Origin: Oreohelix idahoensis
Taxonomy: Eukaryota; Mollusca; Gastropoda; Stylommatophora; Oreohelicidae
Length of the DNA: 64,000 nucleotides
Direction of reading: 5' to 3'
Assembly (NCBI GenBank): GCA_024509875.1
Contig: JAMPIV010005830.1
Location: forward strand, 350,501 to 414,500
Positions 1 to 11,519 of this stretch are shown piece by piece. Each line of letters begins with the position of its first letter. The stretch's first letter is position 1. A model generated the notes under the pieces. It was not told the DNA's origin. It ran no database searches and saw only the letters and a list, made by a program, of their open reading frames with translations. The position numbers and the translations under genes were made by a program.

Positions 1-183
1 TTTCACTTCTGTCATGTTTGCTCATGTAACTTAATCCTGTGTAATGCCCGCTTGTATTTATGTGCAAGGCAGTACAATGACGCCACACAGCATGACATAT
101 TGCTACAGTTTCTATCAAGCGGTTTCTCTGTCAGTAATGACAAACAGGTGTTATGTGCCAGGAGCTTCCCCTTGGGTCACGAC
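1..183. other. Unassigned sequence before the first array
   Basis: No gene, repeat unit or mobile-element signature is visible here. It leads directly into the 34-bp tandem array. Confidence 0.4.
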
Positions 184-880
184 AAAGCAGAGTATAACAG
201 ATTGTCACTAGTGTTACAAAGCAGAGTAATACAGATTGTCACTAGTGTTACAAAGCAGAGTATAACAGATTGTCACTAGTGTTACAAAGCAGAGTATAAC
301 AGATTGTCACTAGTGTTACAAAGCAGAGTATAACAGATTGTCACTAGTGTTACAAAGCAGAGTATAACAGATTGTCACTAGTGTTACAAAGCAGAGTAAT
401 ACAGATTGTCACTAGTGTTACAAAGCAGAGTATAACAGATTGTCCATAGTGTTACAAAGCAGAGTAATACAGATTGTCACTAGTGTTACAAAGCAGAGTA
501 TAACAGATTGTCACTAGTGTTACAAAGCAGAGTATAACAGATTGTCACTAGTGTTACAAAACAGAGTAATACAGATTGTCACTAGTGTTACAAAACTGAT
601 TATAACAGATTGTCATTAGTGTTACCAAACTGATTATAACAGATTGTCACTAGCGTTACAAAGCAGAGTAATACAGATTGTCACCAGCGTTACAAAGCCG
701 AGTAATACAGATTGTCACTAGTGTTACAAAACTGATTATAACAGATTGTCACCAGTGTTACAAAGCAAAGTAATACAGATTGTCACTAGTGCTACAAAAC
801 TGATTATAACAGATTGTCACCAGTGTTACAAAGCAAAGTAATACAGATTGTCACTAGTGCTACAAAGTAGAATATAACAG
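184..880. repeat. 34-bp tandem array (about 20 copies)
   Basis: Head-to-tail copies of a unit containing 'gcagagtataacagattgtc' followed by 'actagtgttacaaa'. Early copies are nearly identical. Copies after about 585 diverge ('aaaactgattataacag', 'accagcgttac'), so homogenisation is strongest on the left side. Confidence 0.95.
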
Positions 881-885
881 AATAA

Positions 886-1020
886 GTTAGGGGAGGTAAA
901 ATGCAGTGAGGAAGGCCACCATTCACCCCATATAATAAACCAGATACCTAACTCACTGAATTCATTGACATTTCTCTCCCCTACGGCAGTACCTGCTGCT
1001 GTATGACTACCTTTACCTTA
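886..1020 (+). repeat. 3' part of a tRNA-derived SINE (family B)
   Basis: The stretch ending 'cccctacggcagtacctgct' and 'gactacctttacc' matches the 3' body of the SINE copies at 8440, 16676, 20505 (minus) and 54292 (minus). The tRNA-like head is missing. The fragment lies exactly between two unrelated tandem arrays. Confidence 0.75.
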
Positions 1021-1024
1021 CATC

Positions 1025-4000
1025 AAAGCAAACGCTCTGACAGTGGTAGTTTCTACAAGTAGTTGGTAGTAAATACTCTGACAGTGGTAGTTTCTACAAG
1101 TAGTTGGTAGTAAATACTCTGACAGTGGTAGTTTCTACAAGTAGTTGGTAGTAAATACTCTGACAGTGGTAGTTTCTACAAGTAGTTGGTAGTAAATACT
1201 CTGACAGTGGTAGTTTCTACAAGTAGTTGAGTTGGTAGTAAATACTCTCCCAGTGGTAGTTTCTACAAGTAGTTGGTAGTAAATACTCTCACAGTGGTAG
1301 TTTCTACAACCAGTTGGTAGTAAATACTCTGACAGTGGTAGTTTCTACAAGTAGTTAGTAGTAAATACCCTCATAGTGGTAGTTTCTACAAGTAGTTGGT
1401 AGTAAATACTCTCACAGTGGTAGTTTCTACAACAGTTGGTAGTAAATACACTCACAGTGGTAGTTTCTACAACCAGTTGGTAGTAAATACTCTCACAGTG
1501 GTAGTTTCTACAACCAGTTGGTAGTAAATACTCTCACAGTGGTAGTTTCTACAACCAGTTGGTAGTAAATACTCTCACAGTGGTAGTTTCTACAACCAGT
1601 TGGTAGTAAATACTCTTACAGTGGTAGTTTCTACAACCAGTTGGTAGTAAATACTCTCACAGTGGTAGTTTCTACAAGTAGTTGGTAGTAAATACTCTCA
1701 CAGTGGTAGTTTCTACAACCAGTTGGTAGTAAATACTCTCACAGTGGTAGTTTCTACAACCAGTTGGTAGTAAATACTCTCACAGTGGTAGTTTCTACAA
1801 GTAGTTGGTAGTAAATACTCTCACAGTGGTAGTTTCTACAACAGTTGGTCTAACACTCTGACACCAGTTGGTAGTAAATACTCTCTACAGTGGTAGTTTT
1901 TTCTACAACCAGTTGGTAGTAAATACTCTAGTTTCTACAACAGTGGTAGTTTCTACAGTGGTAGTAGTTGGTAGTAAATACTCTCACAGTGGTAGTTTCT
2001 ACAAGTAGTTGGTAGTAAATACTCTGACAGTGGTAGTTTCTACAAGTAGTTGGTAGTAAATACGCTCACAGTGGTAGTTTCTACAAGTAGTAGTTTCTAT
2101 AAGTAGTTGGTAGTAAATACTCTCACAGTGGTAGTTTCTACAAGTAGTTGGTAGTAAATACTCTCACAGTGGTAGTTTCTACAAGTAGTTGGTAGTAAAT
2201 ACTCTCACAGTGGTAGTTTCTACAAGTAGTTGGTAGTAAATACTCTCACAGTGGTAGTTTCTACAAGTAGTTAGTAGTAAATACACTCACAGTGGTAGTT
2301 TCTACAAGTAGTTGGTAGTAAATACTCTCACAGTGGTAGTTTCTACAAGTAGTTGGTAGTAAATACTCTCACAGTGGTAGTTTCTACAACCAGTTGGTAG
2401 TAAATACTCTCACAGTGGTAGTTTCTACAAGTAGTTGGTAGTAAATACTCTCACAGTGGTAGTTTCTACAAGTAGTTGGTAGTAAATACTCTCACAGTGG
2501 TAGTTTCTACAAGTAGTTGGTAGTAAATACTCTCACAGTGGTAGTTTCTACAACCAGTTGGTAGTAAATACTCTCACAGTGGTAGTTTCTACAACAGTTG
2601 GAAGTAAATACTCTGACAGTGGTAGTTTCTATAAGTAGTTGGTAGTAAATACTCTCACAGTGGTAGTTTCTACAAGTAGTTGGTAGTAAATACTCTGACA
2701 GTGGTAGTTTCTACAAGTAGTTAGTAGTAAATACGCTCACAGTGGTAGTTTCTACAAGTAGTTGGTAGTAAATACTCTCACAGTGGTAGTTTCTACAAGT
2801 AGTTGGTAGTAAATACTCTCACAGTGGTAGTTTCTACAACCAGTTGGTAGTAAATACTCTCACAGTGGTAGTTTCTACAAGTAGTTGGTAGTAAATACTC
2901 TCATGGTAGTTTCTACAACCAGTGGTAGTAGTTTTCACAGTGGTAGTTTCTATAAGTAGTTGGTAGTAAATACTCTCACAGTGGTAGTTTCTACAAGTAG
3001 TTGGTAGTAAATACTCTCACAGTGGTAGTTTCTACAAGTAGTTGGTAGTAAATACTCTCACAGTGGTAGTTTCTACAAGTAGTTGGTAGTAAATACTCTC
3101 ACAGTGGTAGTTTCTATAAGTAGTTGGTAGTAAATACTTTCCCAGTGGTAGTTTCTATAAGTAGTTGGTAGTAAATACTCTCACAGTGGTAGTTTCTACA
3201 ACCAGTTGGTAGTAAATACTCTCACAGTGGTAGTTTCTACAAGTAGTTGGTAGTAAATACTCTCACAGTGGTAGTTTCTACAAGTAGTTGGTAGTAAATA
3301 CTCTCACAGTGGTAGTTTCTACAAGTAGTTGGCAGTAAATACTCTCACAGTGGTAGTTTCTATAAGTAGTTGGTAGTAAATACTCTCAGTGGTAGTTTCT
3401 ACAAGTAGTTGGTAGTAAATACTCTCACAGTGGTAGTTTCTACAAGTAGTTGGTAGTAAATACTCTCACAGTGGTAGTTTCTACAAGTAGTTGGTAGTAA
3501 ATACTCTCACAGTGGTAGTTTCTACAAGTAGTTGGTAGTAAATACTTTCCCAGTGGTAGTTTCTATAAGTAGTTGGTAGTAAATACTCTCACAGTGGTAG
3601 TTTCTACAAGTAGTTGGTAGTAAATACTCTCACAGTGGTAGTTTCTACAAGTAGTTGGTAGTAAATACTCTCCCAGTGGTAGTTTCTACAAGTAGTTGGT
3701 AGTAAATACTCTCACAGTGGTAGTTTCTACAACCAGTTGGTAATAAATACTCTCACAGTTGGTAGTTTCTACAACCAGTTGGTAGTAAATACTCTCACAG
3801 TGGTAGTTTCTACAAGTAGTTAGTAGTAAATACACTCACAGTGGTAGTTTCTACAAGTAGTTGGTAGTAAATACTAAACACAGTGGTAGTTTCTACAAGT
3901 AGTTAGTAGTAAATACACTCACAGTGGTAGTTTCTACAACCAGTTGGTAGTAAATACTCTCACAGTGGTAGTTTCTACAAGTAGTTAGTAGTAAATACAC

Positions 4001-4925
4001 TCACAGTGGTAGTTTCTACAACCAGTTGGTAGTAAATACTCTCACAGTGGTAGTTTCTACAAGTAGTTAGTAGTAAATACACTCTCAGTGGTAGTTTCTA
4101 CAACCAGTTGGTAGTAAATACTCTCACAGTGGTAGTTTCTACAAGTAGTTAGTAGTAAATACACTCACAGTGGTAGTTTCTACAACCAGTTGGTAGTAAA
4201 TACACTCACAGTGGTAGTTTCTACAAGTAGTTGGTAGTAAATACTCTGACAGTGGTAGTTTCTACAAGTAGTTGGTAGTAAATACTCTCCCAGTGGTAGT
4301 TTCTATAAGTAGTTGGTAGTAAATACTCTCACAGTGGTAGTTTCTATAAGTAGTTGGTAGTAAATACTCTCACCGTGGTAGTTTCTACAACCAGTTGGTA
4401 GTAAATACTCTCACAGTGGTAGTTTCTACAAGTAGTTAGTAGTAAATACACTCACAGTAGTAGTTTCTACAAGTAGTTAGTAGTAAATACACTCACAGTG
4501 GTAGTTTCTACAAGTAGTTGGTAGTAAATACTCTCACAGTGGTAGTTTCTACAAGTAGTTGGTAGTAAATACTCTGACAGTGGTAGTTTCTACAAGTAGT
4601 TGGTAGTAAATACTCTCACAGTGGTAGTTTCTGCAAGTAGTTAGTAGTAAATACACTCACAGTGGTAGTTTCTACAAGTAGTTGGTAGTAAATACTCTCA
4701 CAGTGGTAGTTTCTACAAGTAGTTAGTAGTAAATACACTCACAGTGGTAGTTTCTACAACCAGTTGGTAGTAAATACTCTCACAGTGGTAGTTTCTACAA
4801 GTAGTTAGTAGTAAATACACTCACAGTGGTAGTTTCTACAACCAGTTGGTAGTAAATACTCTGACAGTGGTAGTTTCTACAAGTAGTTGGTAGTAAATAC
4901 TCTCACAGTGGTAGTTTCTACAACT
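1025..4925. repeat. 41-bp satellite array, about 95 copies
   Basis: The unit reads 'ggtagtaaatactctcacag' then 'tggtagtttctacaagtagtt'. Two monomer types differ at one junction, 'caagtagtt' versus 'caaccagtt', and a third has 'agtagtaaatacactcac'. Between about 3800 and 4220, and again near 4730-4860, the types alternate regularly and form an 82-bp dimer. Irregular pieces near 1850-1970 and 2905-2945 look like unequal-exchange joints. No reading frame is conserved. Confidence 0.97.
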
Positions 4926-5189
4926 ATTCTAATGTGTTTAGTGCTAAATAAATCCTCACCAATTGCAATCTATTTACAGAAAGGCCGCGCACTGTGGCAT
5001 GGAAACTAAACTGTACGTTCATTGAAAAAAGATGCACGTACTCTCATCTCTCAATTCCGTTTGTTTCAGAAATATTCACGTCTGATATTTTGACAAAATA
5101 TCTATAATTCTTCCTAAGCGAAGAAAAACGACATAAACATGAGCGTATGAACGAGAATGGCAGTTATTCATCATCCTTTTTCTCGTTGC

Positions 5190-5445
5190 GTTCCTTACGG
5201 AGCATGTCGCCACCATTGCTGCTGGTCCACATAGACAGCCTGCACAAAGCAGTTAACATACTCTCTGCAGCGGTGGTTATTTGTGGCAATCTGTTTTGTA
5301 TGATGAGATTGCCAACCCCCGTGGAAAAACACCACATTAGCCGTGGAAAAACACCACATTAGCCGTGGAAAAACACCACATTAGCCGCCTTGTACGCCAT
5401 GTCCTGGGGGTCCCCTTTGGTCCTATTCTTTCTCTGCCTCTTCAC
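5190..5445 (+). repeat. Dispersed repeat family A, copy with internal triplication
   Basis: Shares the ordered landmarks 'ggagcatg..ccacc', 'gcagcggtggtt', 'gattgccaacc' and 'ccttgtacgccatg' with copies at 14895, 21700, 34291 and 53350. This copy carries three exact head-to-tail repeats of a 22-bp segment at 5319-5384. I do not recognise the family. It behaves like a SINE or a small non-autonomous element of about 250 bp. Confidence 0.7.
5319..5384. repeat. 22-bp x 3 perfect tandem repeat
   Basis: Three identical units beginning 'ccgtggaaaaacaccacatt' lie inside family A. Other family A copies have one related segment here ('tgcacaacaccatactag' at about 15020). Confidence 0.95.
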
Positions 5446-5448
5446 ATT

Positions 5449-5474
5449 CCCCCCCCCCCCCCCCCCCCCCCCCC
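5449..5474. repeat. Poly-C run of about 26 bp
   Basis: Uninterrupted C homopolymer ending 'cccgggaac'. Its length in any assembly is uncertain. Confidence 0.9.
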
Positions 5475-5595
5475 GGGAACTAAACGGGGCGATACAGTTA
5501 GTGAGAGACATAAATGTCAGGATCAGTCTGTGGAATAGAGGGGTTTAAGCGGTCTGACAATATCACTAATGTAAAACTGATGACCACAAGTCCTA

Positions 5596-6006
5596 TTGTA
5601 TGGTTCTGAGACATGGAGAACAACAAAAACAGCAACCAGAAAGCTGCAGATTTTTATAAACGGGTGCTTGCGTGGAATGGAAGGACTGAAATGGTATGAC
5701 AAAGTCACAAATGTGGAACTGATGACAAGAACCAGACAAGTGCCAGTGGAACAAGAGTTGAGAAGAAGATGCTGGCAATGGATAGGACACACATTGAGGA
5801 AACCTGTTGATAGCATTATAAGGCAGTCCTTGTTCTGGAATCCACAGGGAAAGAGAGGCAGAGGTAGACCAAAAAACACATGGAGAAGAGAACTGGAAAC
5901 AGAGGTGAAAATGATGAGGAAAACATGGAAAGAACTTGAGCGGATGGCACAGGACAGGAAGACTTGGCATGTGTTCGTTGAAGGCCTATGCTCCTTGGGC
6001 AGCTAA
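5596..6006 (+). pseudogene. LINE ORF2 C-terminal fragment (family 1)
   Basis: A 136-residue open frame begins MYGSETWRTTK and contains 'RRCWQWIGHTLRKPVDSI' and 'GKRGRGRPKNTWRRELE'. These are hallmarks of the tail after the reverse transcriptase domain in endonuclease-type non-LTR retrotransposons. No RT or endonuclease domain is present, so this is a 5'-truncated dead copy. It ends at a stop before 'gggtattgattgattg', a simple-repeat 3' tail. A more decayed copy of the same tail follows immediately, and a third lies inverted at 53060-53300. The clade is probably RTE-like, but I did not establish it. Confidence 0.8.
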
Positions 6007-6019
6007 AGGGTATTGATTG

Positions 6020-6315
6020 ATTGAAAACTGATGACAAGAAACAGACAGCGGAACAAGAGATGAGAAGATGACACTGGAGATGGACTGGACACACAATGAA
6101 GAAACCTGTCGACAACATTACCCAGCAGTCCTTGCTCTTGAATCCCCAAATGTTTGAGAGATAGAGGAAGGCCAAAGAACTACTAGAAGAAGATAACTTG
6201 AGACAGACATAAAGGGAATGAAGACAACACGGAAATACCTTGAGCTGATGACGCGGGGACAGGAAGACTTGGCATAAGTTTGCTGACAGCCTATGCTCCA
6301 TGGGCAAATAAATGA
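6020..6315 (+). pseudogene. Second, more decayed copy of LINE family 1 tail
   Basis: Nucleotide landmarks repeat those of the upstream copy: 'ctgatgacaagaa', 'ggacacacaatgaagaaacc', 'cagtccttgctcttgaatcc', 'gcctatgctcc'. The reading frame is broken by several indels. It ends with an AATGA/AATCA-type tail. The head-to-tail position of two copies suggests tandem insertion or duplication. Confidence 0.75.
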
Positions 6316-6960
6316 TAATGAATCAATCTGTGGACAATGACATCCACTTTAGGTGGTCACCGCGAGTGCAAATCTTTCATAACCTCACAGTTACACGCAA
6401 CAGTTAAATCTTCGGCTTGTGAGCCCTCCAGCTTCATTCCACAGGCCACCGTTACTACCAATCATTGCCAATAATCAATAACTGCGAATTACTCTGGCTA
6501 TAAATAGCCGCCGGCAGAAGGAATGTCGGGACTGGAAGGGGAGGGCGGGATAAAAACCCTGGAATAGGAATTTGCAGAGTGAAAGCGGTTCGGAAGCGAT
6601 GTAGGGACAAAAATGGAACAGTTCTCAAGGTGAATGACGGGAAGAGGTCAAAGTCTGGAGAAGTAGTGGTCCTGTAAGTATGTCAGTTGTGTGTGTGTGC
6701 GCGCGAGCGCATTCGCGACTGTTTGTGGGTAAGAATGTGTCCGTGCCAGCAATCCTGTGTCTGTGTATGCTTGTTCCTGCCTGCGTGTGTATGTGCAAAT
6801 AAATATATGTAAGTATGTGTGCCGAGTCCCGTTTAGTTCCTGGGAATCTCTGAGGTCACAAAGAAAGAATCTGACTATTGTTCCAACAAGCATTTCGTTA
6901 CACAGCGACTAGTGTCAGGTTTTGCACGGTGCACGCAACCTCATCAAGCAAAATAAACCG
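6316..6960. other. Unassigned; short GT-rich stretch
   Basis: No coding or mobile-element signature is recognised apart from loose GT-rich sequence at about 6690-6830. Confidence 0.4.
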
Positions 6961-6984
6961 ATATAGACAACAACAACAAAACCA

Positions 6985-7085
6985 CTGCAAAAGCACGTGA
7001 ACTCTTTGGTGCGAGCTTCTTTTATGGGGACAATCTGTAGCGGTGGTTCCATGCTCCACCAGGCGCGAAAAGGCTACATAAGAAG
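6985..7085 (-). repeat. Family A fragment (inverted)
   Basis: On the minus strand it reads 'ggtggagcatggaaccaccg', the 5' landmark of family A. It is short and diverged. Confidence 0.4.
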
Positions 7086-7297
7086 ATGCTGAACTACATG
7101 AATCATCGATGAGACTTGCCGGCCGATATCGGTGGGTTACACCTATTTCTATAAGTCAGCGCTTTTCAAACAACTGAGTCCTGGGACGTTTACGAACGAA
7201 TGAAAATCTTTTTTTACATATAGGGTTTAAGACTATAGACCTATTGCACTTCTTCATTAACTAACAAGTAAATTAATAGCATACAACTGGCACGTGA

Positions 7298-7645
7298 AGG
7301 TGGTCAGAGTGACTAAGAGGTATATCGACCGCCTTGAATTCTAATGGTACCGTGTTCGTTCGTTTACCAGTACAGGGAATGTCATTTATGGAATTTGTTT
7401 TTCAGAACCAGCGGTTCCAAATGATTCCATACTTTCCCATGATCTCCTGGGTAGTGAGATTGGACGGCTAGTCTTCTTGGATAAGGGTGAGAAATCATGT
7501 TGCGCACTTGGAAATCGTAAAGAGTAGGCCATACGGCCGCTGCTCTGGCAAAAATGTAAAAATGTTAATAGAATGTGTGATTCCTGTATACACACATTGG
7601 GATCCTCCTTGTGTGATCTAAGGGTGGAGATCGGAGCACTGATGA
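7298..7645 (+). repeat. tRNA-headed SINE (family D)
   Basis: The head 'ggtcagagtgactaagaggt' resembles a pol III box A, with a decayed box B ('gtgttcgttcgtttacc'). The body 'ccatacggccgctgctctgg' and the end 'gagatcggagcactgatg' match the copies at 15663 and 17690 (minus). Confidence 0.7.
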
Positions 7646-7799
7646 AAAGGCGCGCATTACATGGTGCAAACTAAATTGAAACCCGCTGAAAGAACTAGCA
7701 GGGCTTCAAATTTTGTCGGGTTACAATATTCACACTACACCGATTTGTTCGTAAATAGTATCGTCTGTCTGTATTTTACACGACGAGGTTGTCAGCTTT

Positions 7800-7905
7800 A
7801 GACACAACCTCATAATAGTCTTCTCTTACCACATGTCTGAGACAGCAATAGTCATATTCATTCCTTGGAGACCCCACCCCCTTCTTTGACTATATGGGAC
7901 AAGAA
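7800..7905 (+). repeat. Family A 3' fragment
   Basis: 'cctcataatagtcttctctt' and 'acatgtctgagacagcaata' parallel the family A 3' part at 34345-34420. Only the end of the element is present. Confidence 0.45.
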
Positions 7906-7999
7906 CTGTTCAAGGGAAGACAATCAAGTTGTGGGGAGGACCAAGCAGACGCAAAGAAGTTCAAATTATAATATGTCTATACCATGTATGAAATGTGAC

Positions 8000-8290
8000 T
8001 TCTTCGTATACCGCCAGGCGTCTACTTGAATATTTTCAAACAAGGTAGTGGTCAGCTTGAGGCTATTTGTATCTCCATAGGGTATTTCCGATAATGGTAC
8101 TGGGTGACGGCCAGATGTGCTATCTGCTGCTCATATGTTGGAGCATCTTTGAAGCAGATTTTCAGCAGCCATTTTATCAGTGCCACGGTTACACTCATCA
8201 CTAGTTACTATCTTTAGCTTGTTGAATAGATGATATCTCCATCTGTCGCGACCCGTGCGGAGTCTGAAGATTATCACTTGTTCCCTTCCG
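8000..8290 (-). pseudogene. LINE ORF2 C-terminal fragment with zinc-binding tail (family 3)
   Basis: This is the minus-strand homologue of the clearer copy at 10380-10630. Shared strings include 'cagccattttatcagtgcca' and 'tatctttagcttg'. The frame is broken. It represents the end of a non-LTR retrotransposon ORF2, where a Cys/His cluster follows RNase H or RT. Confidence 0.6.
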
Positions 8291-8439
8291 CTGAGCTGGT
8301 AATATGCATCATTGTGTGTGTGACTAATACGTGATCTACATTTTCACATCTATATCAGTAGCCCACTCCAGTCATAACAGACTATGGAAATTATGCGACC
8401 TTGAGGTGATGACCTTCAGCTGCATTTTTTTTTTTTTTT

Positions 8440-8695
8440 TGCCCATTGATAGAGTGGTTTGAGCGCTAGCCTATCGCGACAAAAGTACCGGGTTCGAAAC
8501 ACCGTGGCGGCACGATCCAGTCTACCCAGCTGTAAATGGACATATGACTAATATTGAGTTAGGGAAGGCAAAGACAACGAGGAAGAGAACTGGCGGTCAT
8601 CCCACCTCTCGAAACTGGGCTTAGTACAATGAAGTCTCTTAACATCTACTCCCCTACGACAGTATTTGTTATGGGACTGTCTAAAATATGTGTCT
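8440..8695 (+). repeat. tRNA-derived SINE (family B)
   Basis: The box A-like 'gagtggtttgagcgctagcc' and box B 'gggttcgaaac' are followed by the core 'ctacccagctgtaaatgg', then 'gagttagggaaggcaaag' and the 3' end 'cccctacgacagtatttg'. A T-run precedes it on the plus strand. It is the best-preserved plus-strand copy of this family together with 16676. Confidence 0.8.
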
Positions 8696-8793
8696 GTTAA
8701 CCCATATAATATTGGGGACTGGTACGCGGAATCAGCGCCACTTTTCTGTAGGTCCGCACCTTTACAAGTTTAAGATCCGATAAGTTAAGTAAC

Positions 8794-9645
8794 CAGGGCT
8801 GTGGAGTCGGGAGACGGGACCGTGAAGTCCGGTCGTTCTTTAGTGGGTAAAAATGTCGCGACTCCGACTCCGAATTTTACTAGACTTAATTAAGCCAAGG
8901 CAGATCCAAGCTTGATCCATATGCAACAACAACAACAACAACAAAAGGGAGGGGGGGGGGGGGGGGGACGCTTAAGAAAATTGAAATAACATTTGAAACT
9001 AGTTGTTTATTATTAACTAGGTACATTTTAAGAAAAGGAACCAACAGGTAAATTGTGCAGTTTTTGAAATAGTGAGTTAAATTCAAAAAAAGTCTGCTAT
9101 TATAAATTAGAATGTGCAAATCCTGCTCTATCATTACATTATCCAGCACCGAAAGAGGTTGAGGAATTTCACCGTACTTCTTAATTGAGAGCTCAGAATG
9201 TAATACCCTACTACCCCGAGATCATTCTAGATGCTGCTTTGACTGTCGTAGCGTAACCATCCACTCAAGTCACCATGGAACGTTTGTATGCTGCCCTCAG
9301 AATAATCAAATCCCATTTGAGAGCAGCAATAAAGCCACCAGACGTATTAGAAGCGATCCTTTTTTTTAAAAACCATTTCAATTTAAATAAAAATTATCAT
9401 ATTTTAAAATATTTGTTGAATTTTTGTTTTATATTATTGTATGAATGAATGAATGAAAAGTTAAAAATGGAATCTACGAAAGCCACGTATTCATTTATTC
9501 ACACATATAAAATACTTATAAACTCCAAATAGGTGCATAATGTTATGCTAATATGACTTGTAACAAAAAAATTGTAGTCGAAGTCGGACTTCTGAAATGT
9601 CAGGAATCGGAGTCGGGATATGTTTTGGCCGACTCCACAATCCTG
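8794..9645. mobile_element. Non-autonomous hAT element, 852 bp, with perfect 8-bp TSD
   Basis: The left end 'cagggctgtggagtcgg' and the right end (reverse-complemented) 'caggattgtggagtcgg' form terminal inverted repeats. The 8-bp direct repeat 'taagtaac' flanks it at 8786-8793 and 9646-9653. An 8-bp TSD with CAGGG-type ends is diagnostic of the hAT superfamily. The interior is AT-rich with no transposase, so it depends on an autonomous partner. Subterminal 'cgactccgactccg'-like repeats are visible at both ends. Confidence 0.9.
8951..8968. repeat. Poly-G run inside the hAT element
   Basis: A long G homopolymer follows (CAA)n at about 8925-8945. Confidence 0.85.
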
Positions 9646-9847
9646 TAAGTAACTATAAAAACATACTAAGGCTACTTATAAATATAATTTTACATGTACT
9701 AATAACATTAGTTGAGGTGCTGCTAACTTGACAGTTCGCGTGTTAAACCTACATAAATGTATAACAGTAGTGCAATTTTTATGACGGGTGGAAGACACCA
9801 TATAACAAATGTGAAACATCTCGTCTGATTGTGTCTGATTTCTAGAC

Positions 9848-9960
9848 CAGAGGTTCTCAACCCTGTTTGAATTACGAACAACCCATCTTCGTGGTCGGCA
9901 ACCAGTCGATCTTGATCTACCAGTAGATCATTTAGTCCATCTCTATGTGCCTGATGGGTA
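9848..9960 (+). mobile_element. hAT 5' end fragment
   Basis: Starts 'cagaggttctcaacc', a hAT-type terminal sequence, and contains 'ggtcggcaacc' and 'gatctaccagtagatc', echoing the complete element at 22637-22954. I found no matching right terminus, so it is truncated. Confidence 0.5.
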
Positions 9961-10019
9961 AAAAAAGAATGTTTCACCCAGGTTAATAGCGGAATAGCCC
10001 TTTCCTTCCGGTACTTAAA

Positions 10020-10285
10020 AGGGAGCCGCGGCAGCGCAGTAGCTTCCTAGCTCGGTGGTCTAAGGCTCGATCCCCAGTTGAGGTGGGATTTTTGTAGACC
10101 GCAAACGGCTCCGTAGTCGACCCAGCCTCGTGAAATGGGTACCAGAGCAACTTTTGGGAAGGTTAAGGCGGCCGGTGTGATGCTGACCACATCACCCTTA
10201 CCGTGCCAATGGTCAAGAAAATATGGGCCTAACACCATATTCCCAACATGCCTCAATGGGCATGTAACGGGATCCTTTTTTTTAC
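10020..10285 (+). repeat. tRNA-headed SINE (family C)
   Basis: Begins 'gggagccgcggcagcgcagt', then 'gctcgatccccagttgaggt', 'gacccagcctcgtgaaatgg', and ends 'gtaacgggatcc' plus a T-run. A second copy without the head lies at 12941-13161. No TSD was found for this copy. Confidence 0.75.
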
Positions 10286-10379
10286 CTTACTTTCACAACT
10301 TTCCCAGTGAAAACCCGCAAGCTAGCTGACTTAAATTCACTTTAATTCATGGACTGTATATCTTCTTTTCTTCGTACAC

Positions 10380-10630
10380 TCGCAGACGTCTACTCGAATG
10401 TTGTTGTCAAAGAAAGCAGTAGTCAGTTTGAGGCTCCGTGGAGCTTTTCCACGAATAATACTGGTGTCGGCCAAATCCGCTTTCTCTGTTCCGCATATGT
10501 TGGGCAACTTTGAAGCAGATGTTCAGCAGTCATTTTATCAGTGCCACAGTTACACTGATCGGTAGTTCCTATCTTTAGCTTGATGAACAGATGGTATCTA
10601 AATCTGTTGTATATGAACTGTATCATATAA
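10380..10630 (-). pseudogene. LINE ORF2 C-terminal fragment with Cys/His cluster (family 3)
   Basis: The frame reads CNCGTDKMTAEHLLQSCPTY followed by AEQRKRIWP. The C-x-C-x7-H-x4-C pattern is the zinc-binding tail found at the end of ORF2 in RNase H-bearing non-LTR elements (I, Jockey and R1-like groups). It continues for about 65 codons and then decays. The upstream RT and RNase H are absent, as expected for 5' truncation. The copy at 8000-8290 is a second member. Confidence 0.75.
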
Positions 10631-10639
10631 GAAGTGATG

Positions 10640-11515
10640 TTTTGATGGAAGTCAAGTTAACATTCGGTAAAATATCATTTAGTTTGAATTTTCCACCACT
10701 GTGTCAATGGAATAGCAAGAAGCAGATCGCCCGGCAGAGATAAAAGTTACAATAAGGCTGCACTTATTCCAAATTCTAAATTATTCTGAAACCTGAAAAC
10801 AGACGTGATTTTATCTGGGTAGACCTTTAGACAGCTTAGTTGTTCTAAAGCAGATCACCACGCCTCCTGGAGTGCCGACCTCTAACCTACCTACAGTGTG
10901 ACTGGAAAGTCACTGGCTATTTTTAGAATGTTTATTTTGTCATTCTTATCCTACTACTTTACACGTAAACAAATGTAAGAATAAAGATAATTGACTGTTA
11001 TTTTATTACTATAAAACGTTAGGCTACATCAACATTACAGTTCAAAGTGAGATCCGGCCTGTTCAGCGTATGACCTCATAACGTTGCTCTCTCTTTACTA
11101 CGTCAATTTATTGGACATGTTAGAGTTTATTTAGTTTCTAGTATGGCTGGGACAGTCGATTAATTAATCGATTAATCGGTTAACATTTTAATCGATTTAT
11201 TGACCTTTTTTTTTTTAGAATTAAACGATTATTTCATTTGTAGCAACGTTTATTGCTAAAACTGTTTATTGGGGGAGGGGATGGGGTTTGAGAGATTCAA
11301 AATGTGAGAACATACGAGGTTAGTAGTGTGTATGTTAGTAGCGTCGACTTTGCGTACTTCCCGACGACCGAGATAGCTGAAATTTAGAGATTTATTAAAT
11401 TTGCCCGTTGTACTCGCTTTTAAATCTCAATCCAGCCTGGACAAATGCTTCAAAATTCAGCTTTGACACAACACCAGGCTGATGGATCATTATTGGATCA
11501 TCGACCCCAATAACA
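10640..11515. other. Unassigned AT-rich sequence
   Basis: No coding or clear element signature. A 'cgattaattaatcgattaat' palindromic patch at about 11157-11195 resembles hAT subterminal sequence, but no termini were found. Confidence 0.4.
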
Positions 11516-11519
11516 ATAA

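Noticed and set aside
184..880. Possible CRISPR-like array because of the 34-bp unit
   Set aside because: The units are contiguous with no unique spacers, and the surroundings are clearly eukaryotic.
8440..8510. Functional tRNA gene
   Set aside because: Boxes A and B are present, but no cloverleaf acceptor stem closes, and the sequence continues into a SINE body repeated elsewhere.
11150..11210. hAT or other DNA transposon terminus with 'cgattaattaatcgattaat'
   Set aside because: No matching second end or TSD found; may be low-complexity palindrome.
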